Notes: a model not told the origin generated them from the letters alone. DNA of 64,000 bases from Amycolatopsis sp. 195334CR (GCF_017309385.1 NZ_JAFJMJ010000002.1:372001-436000), one strand, 5' to 3'. Positions 49,991 through 59,114 are shown, numbered from the stretch's first letter. Translations and numbers: made by a program.

Positions 49991-50125
49991 TCCTTGTCCT
50001 CCTTGGACTTTGGTGTCCGTCGGTTCGAACGTAGTTCGCGGGAACGGGGCTCGGCAGGGGCGGCGGGGAGGTCTAGCCGGACGTGTCCGGAGTGGCACGG
50101 GAAGGTGACCCCGTGCCACCGCCGG

Positions 50126-50731
50126 TCACGCGCGGTGAGCGGGCGGCCAGCCGGGCGAGCGGCCGAGCAGCGCCACGATCCGGTCCAAACCGGACAGTCC
50201 TTCGGCATCGACGGCGGGACCGAAGGCCGAACCGGGTGCCAGCCTGGACTGTCCGTCCGGGACGCTCTCGGCGATCTTCAGCGCGGCGTCGAGCACCTCC
50301 TTCTGGAAGGTGAGCGGCAGGCCGAGCGTGCGGGCGACGTCCCACGAGTGCACCACGTAGTCGACGAAGTGGAAGCCGATCGCCTGTTCGGCGGTGAAGG
50401 TGAACTCGGTGGTGAACTCGGGCAACGGGAACTTGCGGTCGGCGATGTCGTTGGCGGCGAAGGCGTTCAGCACCCGGTTCACCGAATCGCGGTAGGTGGC
50501 CACGGGATCGTCGCCGAGGGCGACCAGCTTCCAGCGGTCCGGGTCGCCGTCGCCGCCCGCCGCGGCGGCGAAGCCGAGGTGCTGGGTGGTCATGTGCGCG
50601 AGGAGGCCGTGCAGGGTCCAGGCCTCGCAGGGGGTCGGCTTGGCCAGGTCGGCGGGTTCGACGCGGGCGACGAGGTCGAGGCTGGCCCGGGTGGCGAGGG
50701 CGTCGAGGATGCGGAGCTCATTGATAGGCAT
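50126..50731 (-). CDS. TIGR03086-family DinB-like metal-binding protein
   Basis: The protein has 201 residues from ATG 50731. The four-helix DinB/MDMPI fold shows in PTPCEAWTLHGLLAHMTTQH near residue 33 and IGFHFVDYVVHSWDVARTLG near residue 118. The spaced histidines are the likely metal ligands. Relatives act as mycothiol-dependent enzymes (maleylpyruvate isomerase) or are uncharacterised. It is divergent from a MarR-type gene with a 52-base gap, which suggests control by that regulator. Confidence 0.9.
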   Translation of the reverse strand: MPINELRILDALATRASLDLVARVEPADLAKPTPCEAWTLHGLLAHMTTQHLGFAAAAGGDGDPDRWKLVALGDDPVATYRDSVNRVLNAFAANDIADRKFPLPEFTTEFTFTAEQAIGFHFVDYVVHSWDVARTLGLPLTFQKEVLDAALKIAESVPDGQSRLAPGSAFGPAVDAEGLSGLDRIVALLGRSPGWPPAHRA

Positions 50732-50783
50732 TCGCACATCATCTACACATGCTTATGATTCGTCAAGGAGTTAGGGTCGGCGC

Positions 50784-51209
50784 ATGGCGGAGCGCACCCG
50801 GCCGGACCTCGCGGCGATGCTCGGCGGCCTGATGCGGCGGCTGATGGCGGCCGAGGCGCCGGTGCTGGCGGAGCACGGCCTGAGCATGTGGGGGTACGTC
50901 GTGCTGAGCGCGCTCGACGACAGCCCGGTGCGCACGCAGGCCGCGCTGGCGCGGGCGATCGGCGCGGACAAGACGCGGATCATCGGCACGCTGGACAAAC
51001 TGCAGGAGGACGGCCTGATCAGCCGCGACCCGGATCCGGCGGACCGGCGGGTGCGGCTGCTGGCGATCACCGACGAGGGGCGCGCGCGGCGGCGGGCCGC
51101 GCAGAAGCAGATCCAGGCGCACGAGGACGAACTGCTGGCCGGGCTGCCCGCGGCCGACCGGGCGGCCTTCCTGCGTGCCGCGCAGGCGCTGGCTAAAGAC
51201 CTCGGCTGA
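50784..51209 (+). CDS. MarR-family transcriptional regulator
   Basis: The protein has 141 residues from ATG 50784. The winged HTH lies at about 45-100 (AALARAIGADKTRIIGTLDKLQEDGLISR, wing PADRRVRLLAITDEG). It sits between two DinB-like genes, one divergent and one convergent with a 17-base overlap. The divergent gap has ATCAT at 50738 and ATGAT at 50755 as a possible weak inverted repeat. Targets are probably one or both neighbours. Confidence 0.92.
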   Translation: MAERTRPDLAAMLGGLMRRLMAAEAPVLAEHGLSMWGYVVLSALDDSPVRTQAALARAIGADKTRIIGTLDKLQEDGLISRDPDPADRRVRLLAITDEGRARRRAAQKQIQAHEDELLAGLPAADRAAFLRAAQALAKDLG

Positions 51210-51819
51210 GGGACTTCAGCTGGTCGATCGCGGTGGCTTCGCCCTCGAAGTCGAGGCGGACGGCGTCGCGGCCGAAGGCGAAGAGCAGGATTTCCAGCGG
51301 GGCGCCGGTGAGGGTGACGGTGCCGGGACCGGTTTTCGCGGCCACTTCACCGTGACCGGGTGCGCGCAGGAGCACCCCGACCGGCGAGTTGCGCAGGGTG
51401 AGCTTCGCGATCGCCCGCACCGAACGCCAGGCGGCGGCGTCCCGTGCCGCGTCGGCCGGACGGGGTTCCCAGTCCGGCCGGCCACGACGCGCGTCCTCGT
51501 GGTGGACGAGGAACTCGGCGCTGTTGACCAGTTCGTCGAGCGGGGGCAGGCGGGTGGGCCAGAACCAGGCCGGGCCGGAGCGTACCCGGTCGACCAGCTT
51601 CTCCCACGGCTCGGCCGCGTACCGCCGCTGGACGGATTCGGTGTGGGAAGCCAGTGCGGGCACCATGATCCCGGCGGCCGCGTCGGGCCGGTGCTCCCGC
51701 ACGACCAGGTGCGCGGCGAGGTCCCGGGTGCGCCAGCCCTCGCACAACGTCGGCGCGTCGGGCCCCAGCTCCTCGAACAGTCTGCACAACGCACGACGCT
51801 CGTCAGCGGCAACTCCCAT
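51193..51819 (-). CDS. TIGR03085-family DinB-like metal-binding protein
   Basis: The protein has 208 residues from ATG 51819. It has APTLCEGWRTRDLAAHLVVREH near residue 22 and LDELVNSAEFLVHHEDARRG near residue 93, which are the paired helices of the DinB/MDMPI fold typical of TIGR03085. Function is not established; mycothiol-related chemistry is a family-level guess. It lies 10 bases downstream of the RHS gene on the same strand, so it may be co-transcribed with it. Confidence 0.9.
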   Translation of the reverse strand: MGVAADERRALCRLFEELGPDAPTLCEGWRTRDLAAHLVVREHRPDAAAGIMVPALASHTESVQRRYAAEPWEKLVDRVRSGPAWFWPTRLPPLDELVNSAEFLVHHEDARRGRPDWEPRPADAARDAAAWRSVRAIAKLTLRNSPVGVLLRAPGHGEVAAKTGPGTVTLTGAPLEILLFAFGRDAVRLDFEGEATAIDQLKSLSRGL

Positions 51820-51829
51820 GCCCGCGACC

Positions 51830-54694
51830 CTACCCGCCGTTCGCCGAACGGGCCGCGCCGTGCTGGTACCCCGACCCGGGCCGGTGGGGCACCACGCTGG
51901 GGGAGTCGCGGGTGGCGGCCGGGTGGCGGGCCACCGGGTTCGGGCCGGGCCGCAGGCCGAACGGGTCCTGGCTGAGGTACCGCTCGACCTCCGGGTCGTA
52001 GTACCGGTCGAAGTGGTAGTGCAGCCCGCTTTCCGCGTCGGCGTCCCAGCACGGCGCGTCCCAGGCGGAGGCCTGCCAGCGCAGGGTGCCGTCGTCGTCG
52101 AGCAGCTCGGTGGGCACGCCGTCGGCATCGGTCACGATCGAGCTGAACGCGTCGGGCCCGGACTGCGCCACCAGCCGTCCGTCCCGGTCGTGGGCCAGGG
52201 TCACCACCGACCGGGTACCGCCGGAGCGGGTCAGCCGTTCGACGATCTCCGTGCCGCTCCAGGCGAAGCGCGTTTCCTCCACCACCGTGCCGGACGCCCA
52301 CCGCTGCTTCGCGAACCGCCTGCCCAGCGCGTCGTACAGGTACGTCCACCGCGCGCCGTCCGGGGTCGTCAGCTCGGTGAGCCGGTCGAGCCGGTCCCAG
52401 GTGAAGGTCCACGCGCGATCCCCCGACCGGCGTTCGGTGACGCGGCCCTGCCGGTCCGCGGTGTACCGCGTGCCGCCCGCCTCGAACAGCTGGTTGCGGT
52501 GGTACGTCCGGGTCTCCGCGCCGGCCCTGGTGATGTTGCCCGCGGTGTCGTACCGGTACCGCAGGGTGCCGCGCGGGCCGGTGCTCTCGGTGATCCGCCC
52601 GAGCGCGTCGAGCCGGAGCCGGGTCGGACCGGCGGCCGAATCGTCGATCGCGATCAGCCGCCCGTCGATCCGGTAGGTGAACTCGCGCTTCTTCAGCACC
52701 TGCTCGCCGTGGGCCAGCAGCTGCTCGACGAGCTGGTCCTCGGCGTCGAACCGTTGCGCGAGCACGCGGAGCCCGTCGACGAACCGGGTGCGTTCCCGGC
52801 CGGCCGCGTCGCGCTCGATCCGGATCTCGTGCCCGGCGAAGGTCAGGCCGTCCGGTCGCCACGCACTGTCCACACCGGACGGTGTGCGCCGGCGCGGCCC
52901 GGTTTCGCCGTAGCGCCAGCGCACTTCGTGGCCGTTGATCGACTCGGCGAGCACGCGGCCGAGCGCGTCCCGGCGGATCTCCAGCACGGAATCGCGGTTC
53001 GCCGCGTGCACCAGGCGGCCGAGCGGGTCGTAGGCGTAGGTGGCGGTGTCCTCGGCGGTTCGCTGCTCCACCAGGTTGCCGAGCCGGTCGTAGCCGAACT
53101 CGGTGACCTCGCCGAGGCCGTTGGTCAGCCGGGTCAGCTGGCCTGCCTCGTTGTAGTCGAAGCTGATCCGGCGGCCGTCGAAGTCCTCCTCCTCGATCGG
53201 CCTGCCCGCCGGATCGTAGGTGTAGCGCCAGGTCAGCCCGGCCGGATTGGTCACCGAGGTCAGCCGCGCCCGGCCGTCGTAGGTGTAGGTGGTGCGCCCG
53301 CCATCGGCGTCGATTTCGGTGGTGAGCAGGCCGAACCGGCCGTAGTGCCGTCGTGAGACCTGCCCGGTCGCGTCGCGGTGTTCGATCGGCTGGCCCTCGG
53401 CGTCGAACCGCCACACGTCGCGCCTGCCCAGCGGGCCCTGCCGCACCGCCCGATGCCCGGCCACGGTCCAGCCGAGCCCGACCGTGCCGCCGGACGCCGT
53501 CTTCGTGGTGCGCGGCCTGCCGAAGGCGTCGCGTTCGGTGACCGGCCCGGCGTCTGGCGGCTCGTTGGCGAACGGGTCGTCCGGCGCGGCCGCACGCCAG
53601 GGCGCGGCGACGCCGATCGGCTCGGTCAGCGGGTCGACGACGGTCCGAGCCCGCACCGTCCCGTCCTGAGTGGACAGTTCGCCCGAGGTGTACGAGAGCA
53701 CCGATCCGTCCGGCCGGATGACCCCGGTCAGCCCCTCGTCGTCGTGGGTGAACAGCGTGGTCCGGCCCAGCGGGTCGGTGCGCGAGAACAACCTGCCCTG
53801 CTGGTCCCAGCTGTAGCCGTGCCTGCCGCCGAGCGGGTCGACCTCCTCGGTGAGCCTGCCCGCTTCGTCGAACCGGAACTCGGTGGTGTGGCCCAGCGCG
53901 TCCGTGTGCCGGGTGGCGCGGCGATCGTCGTCGTAGGTGTACGCGCCGGAGAAGTACCCGTCGGCGCCGATGGTCCGCACGCAGCGGCTACCGGGGTCGT
54001 AGGCGTAGCGGTACCAGGTGCCGACGCGGTCCTGCCAGCCGATGAGCCGGTCGCTCAGGTCGTAGTCGAACGACATCGGCGGGCCGCCGGCGTTCGCCAC
54101 CTGCACGAGCTGCCCGAGCCGGTTGTAGCCGAAGCGCACCACGGCGGTGGTGATGCCGTCGCCGAGCACGTCGATCCCGGTGATCCGGCCGTCCGCGGTG
54201 GTGAACCGGACCTCCTGGCCACCGGCGCCGCGCAGCACACCGGGCGCGCCGCTCTCGGTGTACTCGATGGTGGCCGGTGGGCTGCCGGGGTGCTCGATGG
54301 CGAGCAGGCGCCGGACCCCGGGCTCGGCACCCGGTTCGAACAGCAGGGTGCCGTCCGGGGTTTCGACGCGGTGGCCGTCCGCGCTCCGCCGCAGCGGGTC
54401 GCCAGGGCCGGTCACCGGGTGCACGGCCTCGGTGCCGGTCGGGTGCGGGTAGCAGCGGATCCGGCCGTCGGCGGTGAACAGGCGCAGGTGCAGCTCGTCG
54501 ACCAGCAGTTGCTGGTCCACAGTGGACGCCCAGGAGGCGCCGAACCAGCGGCCGGCGCGGTAGGACGAGCGGTGGAAGCGCCGGAGGACCAGGTCCGGGC
54601 GGCCGGTGAGGGTGAGATCGGCCTGGGCCAGCACCACCTCCCCGGTGGCCACGTCGACCGGCTCGCGCGCCGCGGCGAACAGGGGATTGGCCAT
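51830..54694 (-). CDS. Orphan RHS/YD-repeat protein (DUF6531 plus RHS core), no toxin domain
   Basis: The protein has 954 residues from ATG 54694; a TTG four codons earlier is possible, and neither has a clear ribosome binding site. It starts directly with a DUF6531-type domain (EPVDVATGEVVLAQADLTL). More than twenty YD repeats follow (RYAYDPGSRCVRTIGADG, RYTYDPAGRPIEEEDFDG). It ends with the RHS core GLHYHFDRYYDPEVERYLSQ then DPFGLRPGPNPVA. Normally a polymorphic toxin domain follows this core; here only about 30 unrelated residues remain. There is no N-terminal signal, PAAR or WXG domain and no immunity gene. It is probably a degraded or displaced polymorphic toxin. Confidence 0.85.
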   Translation of the reverse strand: MANPLFAAAREPVDVATGEVVLAQADLTLTGRPDLVLRRFHRSSYRAGRWFGASWASTVDQQLLVDELHLRLFTADGRIRCYPHPTGTEAVHPVTGPGDPLRRSADGHRVETPDGTLLFEPGAEPGVRRLLAIEHPGSPPATIEYTESGAPGVLRGAGGQEVRFTTADGRITGIDVLGDGITTAVVRFGYNRLGQLVQVANAGGPPMSFDYDLSDRLIGWQDRVGTWYRYAYDPGSRCVRTIGADGYFSGAYTYDDDRRATRHTDALGHTTEFRFDEAGRLTEEVDPLGGRHGYSWDQQGRLFSRTDPLGRTTLFTHDDEGLTGVIRPDGSVLSYTSGELSTQDGTVRARTVVDPLTEPIGVAAPWRAAAPDDPFANEPPDAGPVTERDAFGRPRTTKTASGGTVGLGWTVAGHRAVRQGPLGRRDVWRFDAEGQPIEHRDATGQVSRRHYGRFGLLTTEIDADGGRTTYTYDGRARLTSVTNPAGLTWRYTYDPAGRPIEEEDFDGRRISFDYNEAGQLTRLTNGLGEVTEFGYDRLGNLVEQRTAEDTATYAYDPLGRLVHAANRDSVLEIRRDALGRVLAESINGHEVRWRYGETGPRRRTPSGVDSAWRPDGLTFAGHEIRIERDAAGRERTRFVDGLRVLAQRFDAEDQLVEQLLAHGEQVLKKREFTYRIDGRLIAIDDSAAGPTRLRLDALGRITESTGPRGTLRYRYDTAGNITRAGAETRTYHRNQLFEAGGTRYTADRQGRVTERRSGDRAWTFTWDRLDRLTELTTPDGARWTYLYDALGRRFAKQRWASGTVVEETRFAWSGTEIVERLTRSGGTRSVVTLAHDRDGRLVAQSGPDAFSSIVTDADGVPTELLDDDGTLRWQASAWDAPCWDADAESGLHYHFDRYYDPEVERYLSQDPFGLRPGPNPVARHPAATRDSPSVVPHRPGSGYQHGAARSANGG

Positions 54695-54810
54695 GCTGGT
54701 AGTCAAGGCAAGCCCGGGCGCCGGGACAACAGCCGGGTGCGGAGCGTGCCCGAGCGGTCGCTGATGGTTGCCCGATCATCCCTCGGCCGTTCGGATCCAC
54801 TGTGGACGGT

Positions 54811-55143
54811 TCAGCCGGCCTGCTCGTGCCGGGTGCCGGGGTGGTGCGGGGCGAGTTCGCGGGCGGACCGCTCGGCGTGTGCCGCGCACAGCAGCCGGTC
54901 GCCGCCCTCGGTGCCGGTGAGCAGGGACGACGCCGGTTCGGTGCAGCCGTTCCGGTGGCTCCCCAGCCAAAACCGCCCGCAGTCCTCGACGGTGCACCAG
55001 GTCCAGTCCGCGGTGGTGGCCAGCGCGAACCCGTGTTCCGGGCAGATCACCCCTGGCCAGCCGCAGATCGGGTTCCGCCGTTGTGCGGCCGGTCGGACAA
55101 CGGCCGGGTGGCGGCCGCTCCAGACGCGGAAAAACCTGATCAT
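54811..55143 (-). CDS. Cysteine-rich small protein, putative zinc-binding
   Basis: The protein has 110 residues from ATG 55143, after GGAAGGGGCCGGA. It contains six Cys in the pattern CGWPGVICPEHG, WCTVEDCGRFW, HRNGC and LLCAAH, with nearby His residues. This could hold one or two zinc sites. It has no signal peptide or membrane helix. I do not recognise a family. It lies 68 bases downstream of the XRE-cupin regulator gene on the same strand and 116 bases upstream of the RHS start. Confidence 0.65.
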   Translation of the reverse strand: MIRFFRVWSGRHPAVVRPAAQRRNPICGWPGVICPEHGFALATTADWTWCTVEDCGRFWLGSHRNGCTEPASSLLTGTEGGDRLLCAAHAERSARELAPHHPGTRHEQAG

Positions 55144-55211
55144 TCCGGCCCCTTCCGCCTGGTCGACACCCCTGTCGCCTGCGGGCACCATGCGGGAGAA
55201 CGGCGTTCCGG

Positions 55212-55793
55212 TCAACCGCCCGAATCGGGCGGATAGCTCATCACCAGCAGCGCGCGGCCGCCGTCCGGCCCGGCGGCGTAGACGTGCGACGCGGCGCCGT
55301 CGAAGTGCGCGGTGTCGCCCGGTGCGAGGTCGAGGAGGTGCCCGGCGGGACCGCAGCTCACCGTGCCTTCGACGCAGTGGACGAGCTCCCGCGTGCCCGG
55401 ATCGTGCGGGTCGCTTTCGAACCGCGAGCCGGGCGGCAGCACCAGTTCGAAGACCTCGGTGCGGTGGTGGCTGTGGTCGGTCTGCAGCAGCCGTCCGCGC
55501 ATGCCGCCGGTGGACTCGACGATCGTGCCCTCGCCGGCGCGCTGGAGCCGGGCGGGCGCGGCGCCGGACCGCTCGATCAACTGCCCGACGCTGAGCCCGA
55601 GCGCGTGCCCCAGTTGCCACAGCGTTTCCAGGGACGGATTGCCTTCGCCCGCCTCGATCCGGGCGAGGCTGGTCTTGGACAGGCCGGTGAGCCTGCTCAG
55701 TTCGCCGAGCGACTGGTTGTGCGCCTTGCGGTGGCCGCGCACCGTCTCGGCGAGGTGCCGCGCGGCGGCGGCCGACGTTGACCGGGTATCCAT
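55212..55793 (-). CDS. XRE-family regulator with C-terminal cupin domain
   Basis: The protein has 193 residues from ATG 55793. The N-terminal HTH_3 is at about 15-72 (LGELSRLTGLSKTSLARIEAGEGNPSLETLWQL) and the cupin at about 110-190 (DPHDPGTRELVHCVEGTVSCG). Such proteins, like PuuR or the SutR group, bind small organic or amino ligands in the cupin. It is divergent from the M20 peptidase gene, its probable target. An inverted repeat lies in the shared 62-base gap. Confidence 0.92.
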   Translation of the reverse strand: MDTRSTSAAAARHLAETVRGHRKAHNQSLGELSRLTGLSKTSLARIEAGEGNPSLETLWQLGHALGLSVGQLIERSGAAPARLQRAGEGTIVESTGGMRGRLLQTDHSHHRTEVFELVLPPGSRFESDPHDPGTRELVHCVEGTVSCGPAGHLLDLAPGDTAHFDGAASHVYAAGPDGGRALLVMSYPPDSGG

Positions 55794-55799
55794 CGTTCC

Positions 55800-55840
55800 C
55801 TAGATTGGACGTATCGTAACTTCTGTGTGACGCAGTCTAG
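55800..55840. promoter_or_regulatory. Inverted repeat in the XRE/M20 divergent promoter
   Basis: CTAGATTG at 55800-55807 and CAGTCTAG at 55833-55840 are inverted with one mismatch in eight, 25 bases apart. The spacing is long, so it may represent two half-sites for an XRE tetramer or chance. Confidence 0.35.
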
Positions 55841-55855
55841 CGCGAAGGAGCGCCG

Positions 55856-57025
55856 ATGCACGACGCGATCCGGGCTTGGCTCGAGCCGCGTGCCGACGAG
55901 ATGGCGGACCTGCTTGCCGACCTGGTCGCGGTCGAGACGGAGAACCCGCCGGGCCGTGACCTCGGTACCTGCGCGCGGGTCCTGCGTGACGCGATGGCGC
56001 GCCTGGGGCTGGCGCCCGAGGTCATCGAGCTGCCGCCGTCGGGGGAGCTGGCGGAACCGGCCGTGGTGCGCGGGACCGCGGGCGCGGGGGAGAAGCTGCT
56101 GTACTTCCACGGCCACTTCGACGTCGTCCCGGTGCAGGACCGCGGTCAGTTCACCCTCGTCCGCCGGGACGGGAAGCTGATCGGCCGGGGCACCGCGGAC
56201 ATGAAGGGCGGCCTGGTCAGCATGCTCTACGGCGCCGCGGCGGCGCGTGAGCTGGGCTTGCTCGGCGACGGCCGGATCGTGCTGCACCTGGTGTGCGACG
56301 AGGAAACCGGCAGCGTCGCGGGGGCCGGGTACCTGCGCGAGGCGGGGCTGATCGACCCGGCCGCGGTGGCCATGGTGACCGCCGAACCGAGCGGCGGCCG
56401 GATCTGGCACGAGGCCTGCGGGGCGATCTCGCTGCGGGTCGACGTCCGGGGCCGCGAGGCACACGTCGGCCAGGCGAACACCGGGGTGAACGCGTTCGCG
56501 CACCTGCTCCACGTGGCCCGGCCGGTCGAGGCGTACGCGGTGGAGCTGGCCGCGCGGGACTCCATGGTCGTGGTCGGCGGGCAGGCCGGCGGCGGGGCCA
56601 GCTTCAACGTGGTGCCGGGCTCGGCGTTCTTCACCGTCGACAGCCGGTACCAGCCGGAGGAGGACCTCGACGCGGAGTTGAAGCGCCTGACCGGGCTCAT
56701 CGAATCCGCCGCCGCGGAGATCGGTGCCGATGTGTCGGTCGAGGTGACCCAGTTCCAGCCAGCCGCGGGCACCTCGCGGGCGCACCCGGCGGCGGTCGCG
56801 CTGGCGCGGTGCGTCAGCGAGGTCGAGGGCGCACCGGCGCGGTTCGACCGGTGCGAGGGCATCCTGGACATCCGGTGGTACGCCCAGCTCGGCATCCCGG
56901 CGTTCGCCTACGGTGCCGGGCGCCTGGACGTGTCGCACGGCCCCGCCGAGTACGTCGACGAGGCCGCGCTGCACCGGTGCGCCGCCGTCTACGCGTCCTA
57001 CGCGGCGACGGTGCTCAGCCGCTGA
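55856..57025 (+). CDS. M20-family metallopeptidase/deacylase (ArgE/DapE/ACY1 type)
   Basis: The protein has 389 residues from ATG 55856, after CGAAGGAG. The binuclear metal site is visible: YFHGHFDVVP (His87, Asp89), GRGTADMKGG with the bridging Asp, and LVCDEETGSVAG with the catalytic Glu and metal-binding Glu. The dimerisation lid follows at about 180-290. It hydrolyses an N-acyl amino acid, dipeptide or succinyl-diamino compound in the cytoplasm; specificity is unknown. It is divergent from the XRE-cupin gene and ends with an 11-base overlap with the ABC permease gene. Confidence 0.92.
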   Translation: MHDAIRAWLEPRADEMADLLADLVAVETENPPGRDLGTCARVLRDAMARLGLAPEVIELPPSGELAEPAVVRGTAGAGEKLLYFHGHFDVVPVQDRGQFTLVRRDGKLIGRGTADMKGGLVSMLYGAAAARELGLLGDGRIVLHLVCDEETGSVAGAGYLREAGLIDPAAVAMVTAEPSGGRIWHEACGAISLRVDVRGREAHVGQANTGVNAFAHLLHVARPVEAYAVELAARDSMVVVGGQAGGGASFNVVPGSAFFTVDSRYQPEEDLDAELKRLTGLIESAAAEIGADVSVEVTQFQPAAGTSRAHPAAVALARCVSEVEGAPARFDRCEGILDIRWYAQLGIPAFAYGAGRLDVSHGPAEYVDEAALHRCAAVYASYAATVLSR

Positions 57026-58352
57026 CCGCCTGGATCGCCGGGATCCGGATGGCGCGGCGGGCCGCGCCGAGAACGGTGCCGAGGGTCAGCAGCGCGGCGA
57101 TCGCGACGATCACCCCGTAGATCAGCGGGCTCTGGTCGGGGATCACCGAACCCGTGCGCAGGATGCTGTACGGCACGATGGCGGCCACCGCGGCGAGCGA
57201 GCCGAACAGGATGCCGGTCACCGCCAGCAGCGTGCCCTCCACGCTCACCATGCCCAGTACCTGCGGCGGCGTCGAGCCGGCGAGGCGTTGCGTGCCGAAC
57301 TCCGCGCGGCGGTGGGTGATCGCCGCGGCCAGGGTGTTGATCACCATCACCGCGGCGAACAACGCGATCATGCCGACCACGACGAAGTTCAGTGTCTCGA
57401 TGCTCTGGTGCTCCGGCGCCCGCACCACGTTCGCCGAGTTCTCGATCGCTTGCAGGTACAGGGTTCCGGTGGCGATGCCGGTGAACAGGATGACCGCGAT
57501 CAGGCCGTCGGCGAACTGCCGGGTCCGCTGGCGGACGGTGAGCACGGTCAGGTAGCCGCCGACGCCGGTCAGCGTGCGCACGGGGGTGCCGACCACGGCC
57601 AGTACCGCGCGGGCCAGCGCGGGCGAGAGGACCGCGAGCCCGATCGAAGACAGGATCACCGCCTGCCCGGCGACGGCCATCACCTCCAGGCCGCCGTCCT
57701 TGAACACCGTCGCGGTCAGCACCCCGCAGTTCAGCCCGGCCAGCAGGAGCAGCACCCCGAGCACGACCCGTTTCCGGCTCATGCGCGGGTTCGCGGTCAC
57801 CGCGAGCATCGCCTGGCGCGCGGACACCACGGCCGCGCGGCGGGCCGCCACCACCGCGGCGAGCACGGCCGCGGTGAGCGTGATGCCGAGCCCGATGGTC
57901 AGCGCCAGTACGCCGAACCGGTGCTCCGCGCCGGGCGCGACCTGACCGGTGTCGATCAGCAGGCGCAGCAGGACTTCGCCGCTGAACGCCGCGGGCACGA
58001 TCGCCAGCAATCCGGCCACCGCGGCGATCACCGCCGTTTCCCCGGCGATGAGCCGCACGGTTTGCGCGGGGGTGGCGCCGATGCTGCGCAGCAGCGCCAT
58101 TTCCCGGTTTCGCTGGCGCACCAGGAGGGTGAGCGTGGAACCGACGGCGAAGGCGACGATGATCAGGCCCCAGCCGCCGACCACCGCGGCGACCAGGTTC
58201 AGCGTGCGGGCCGAGGTTTCGTCGACGCCGGCGGCGGTGTCCATCATGGACGCGAAGGTCATCAGGATGAAGGCGCCGAGGAACAGCGCGAGGAAGCTGG
58301 CGACGAAGCCGCCGGTGCGGTAGCGGAGTGAGCGCAGGGCGAGGAAGAACAC
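57015..58352 (-). CDS. FtsX/MacB-type ABC transporter permease
   Basis: The protein has 445 residues from GTG 58352. About eight hydrophobic helices are arranged as two FtsX-like units (residues 10-180 and 240-440). RNREMALLRSIGATPAQTVRLI and RRAEFGTQRLAGSTPPQVLGM are the characteristic cytoplasmic coupling loops after each transmembrane helix. The length is short compared with two-unit 800-residue relatives. With the ATPase encoded 3 bases upstream it forms an exporter or lipoprotein-extruding complex, such as those for antimicrobial peptide resistance. Confidence 0.92.
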   Translation of the reverse strand: MFFLALRSLRYRTGGFVASFLALFLGAFILMTFASMMDTAAGVDETSARTLNLVAAVVGGWGLIIVAFAVGSTLTLLVRQRNREMALLRSIGATPAQTVRLIAGETAVIAAVAGLLAIVPAAFSGEVLLRLLIDTGQVAPGAEHRFGVLALTIGLGITLTAAVLAAVVAARRAAVVSARQAMLAVTANPRMSRKRVVLGVLLLLAGLNCGVLTATVFKDGGLEVMAVAGQAVILSSIGLAVLSPALARAVLAVVGTPVRTLTGVGGYLTVLTVRQRTRQFADGLIAVILFTGIATGTLYLQAIENSANVVRAPEHQSIETLNFVVVGMIALFAAVMVINTLAAAITHRRAEFGTQRLAGSTPPQVLGMVSVEGTLLAVTGILFGSLAAVAAIVPYSILRTGSVIPDQSPLIYGVIVAIAALLTLGTVLGAARRAIRIPAIQAVSG

Positions 58353-58355
58353 GGC

Positions 58356-59114
58356 TCACTCACCCGCCGCGATGGTGTGCCGGCGGGCGCCCAGGTGGGT
58401 CATCAACTCGGCGACGTCCTTCGCGCTGGGGCGGTGCAGGTGGTCGACGATCCGGCCGTCGGCGAGGAACACGACCGAATCGGCGTAGGCGGCGGCGACC
58501 GGGTCGTGGGTGACCATGACCACGGTCTGGCCCAGGACGTGCACGGCGTCGGCGAGCAGGGCGAGCACCTCGCTGGCGGTGTGGGTGTCGAGCGCGCCGG
58601 TCGGCTCGTCGGCGAAGATCAGGTGGGGGCGGGCAACGAGGGCGCGCGCGATCGCGACGCGTTGCTGTTGGCCGCCGGACAGTTCGGGCGGGCGGTGGTC
58701 CAGGCGGTCGCCGAGTCCGGTGCGCACCAGCACTTCCCGGACGAAGGTGTCGTCGATCTTCTTGCCCGCCAGGCGAAGGGGGAGCGTGGTGTTCTGCCAG
58801 ACGGTGAGCGTGGGCAGGAGGTTGAACTGCTGGAACACGAAGCCGACGCGGGACCGGCGGAACTTCGTCATGGCGGTCTCGGTGCCGTGGGTGAGCGGGG
58901 TGCCGTCGATGAACACCTCGCCGCCGCTGGGCTGGTCGAGCCCGGCCGCGCAGTGGAGGAGCGTGCTCTTGCCCGAGCCGGAGGGGCCCATCACCGCGGT
59001 GAAGGTCGCGGGGGCCAGGGTGAGCGTGGCGTTGCGTAAGGCGTGCACGGGGTTTTCGGGTGTGCCATAGGTTCTGCTCACCCCGACGAGCCGAAGCGCC
59101 GGTCTTTGGTCCAT
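58356..59114 (-). CDS. ABC transporter ATP-binding protein (MacB/LolD type)
   Basis: The protein has 252 residues from ATG 59114, after GGGAGGGGC. Walker A is GPSGSGKST (near residue 42), the Q-loop is VGFVFQQFNLLPTLTVWQN, the signature LSGGQQQRVAIARALV, Walker B HLIFADEPTGALD, and the H-loop VMVTHDPVAAA. It powers the FtsX-type permease encoded just downstream. A long non-coding, repeat-rich stretch lies upstream. No sensor or regulator gene adjoins it. Confidence 0.94.
   Translation of the reverse strand: MDQRPALRLVGVSRTYGTPENPVHALRNATLTLAPATFTAVMGPSGSGKSTLLHCAAGLDQPSGGEVFIDGTPLTHGTETAMTKFRRSRVGFVFQQFNLLPTLTVWQNTTLPLRLAGKKIDDTFVREVLVRTGLGDRLDHRPPELSGGQQQRVAIARALVARPHLIFADEPTGALDTHTASEVLALLADAVHVLGQTVVMVTHDPVAAAYADSVVFLADGRIVDHLHRPSAKDVAELMTHLGARRHTIAAGE

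Noticed and set aside
51830..54694. Active polymorphic toxin or contact-dependent inhibition system
   Set aside because: No toxin domain, immunity gene, secretion signal or trafficking domain is visible around the RHS core.
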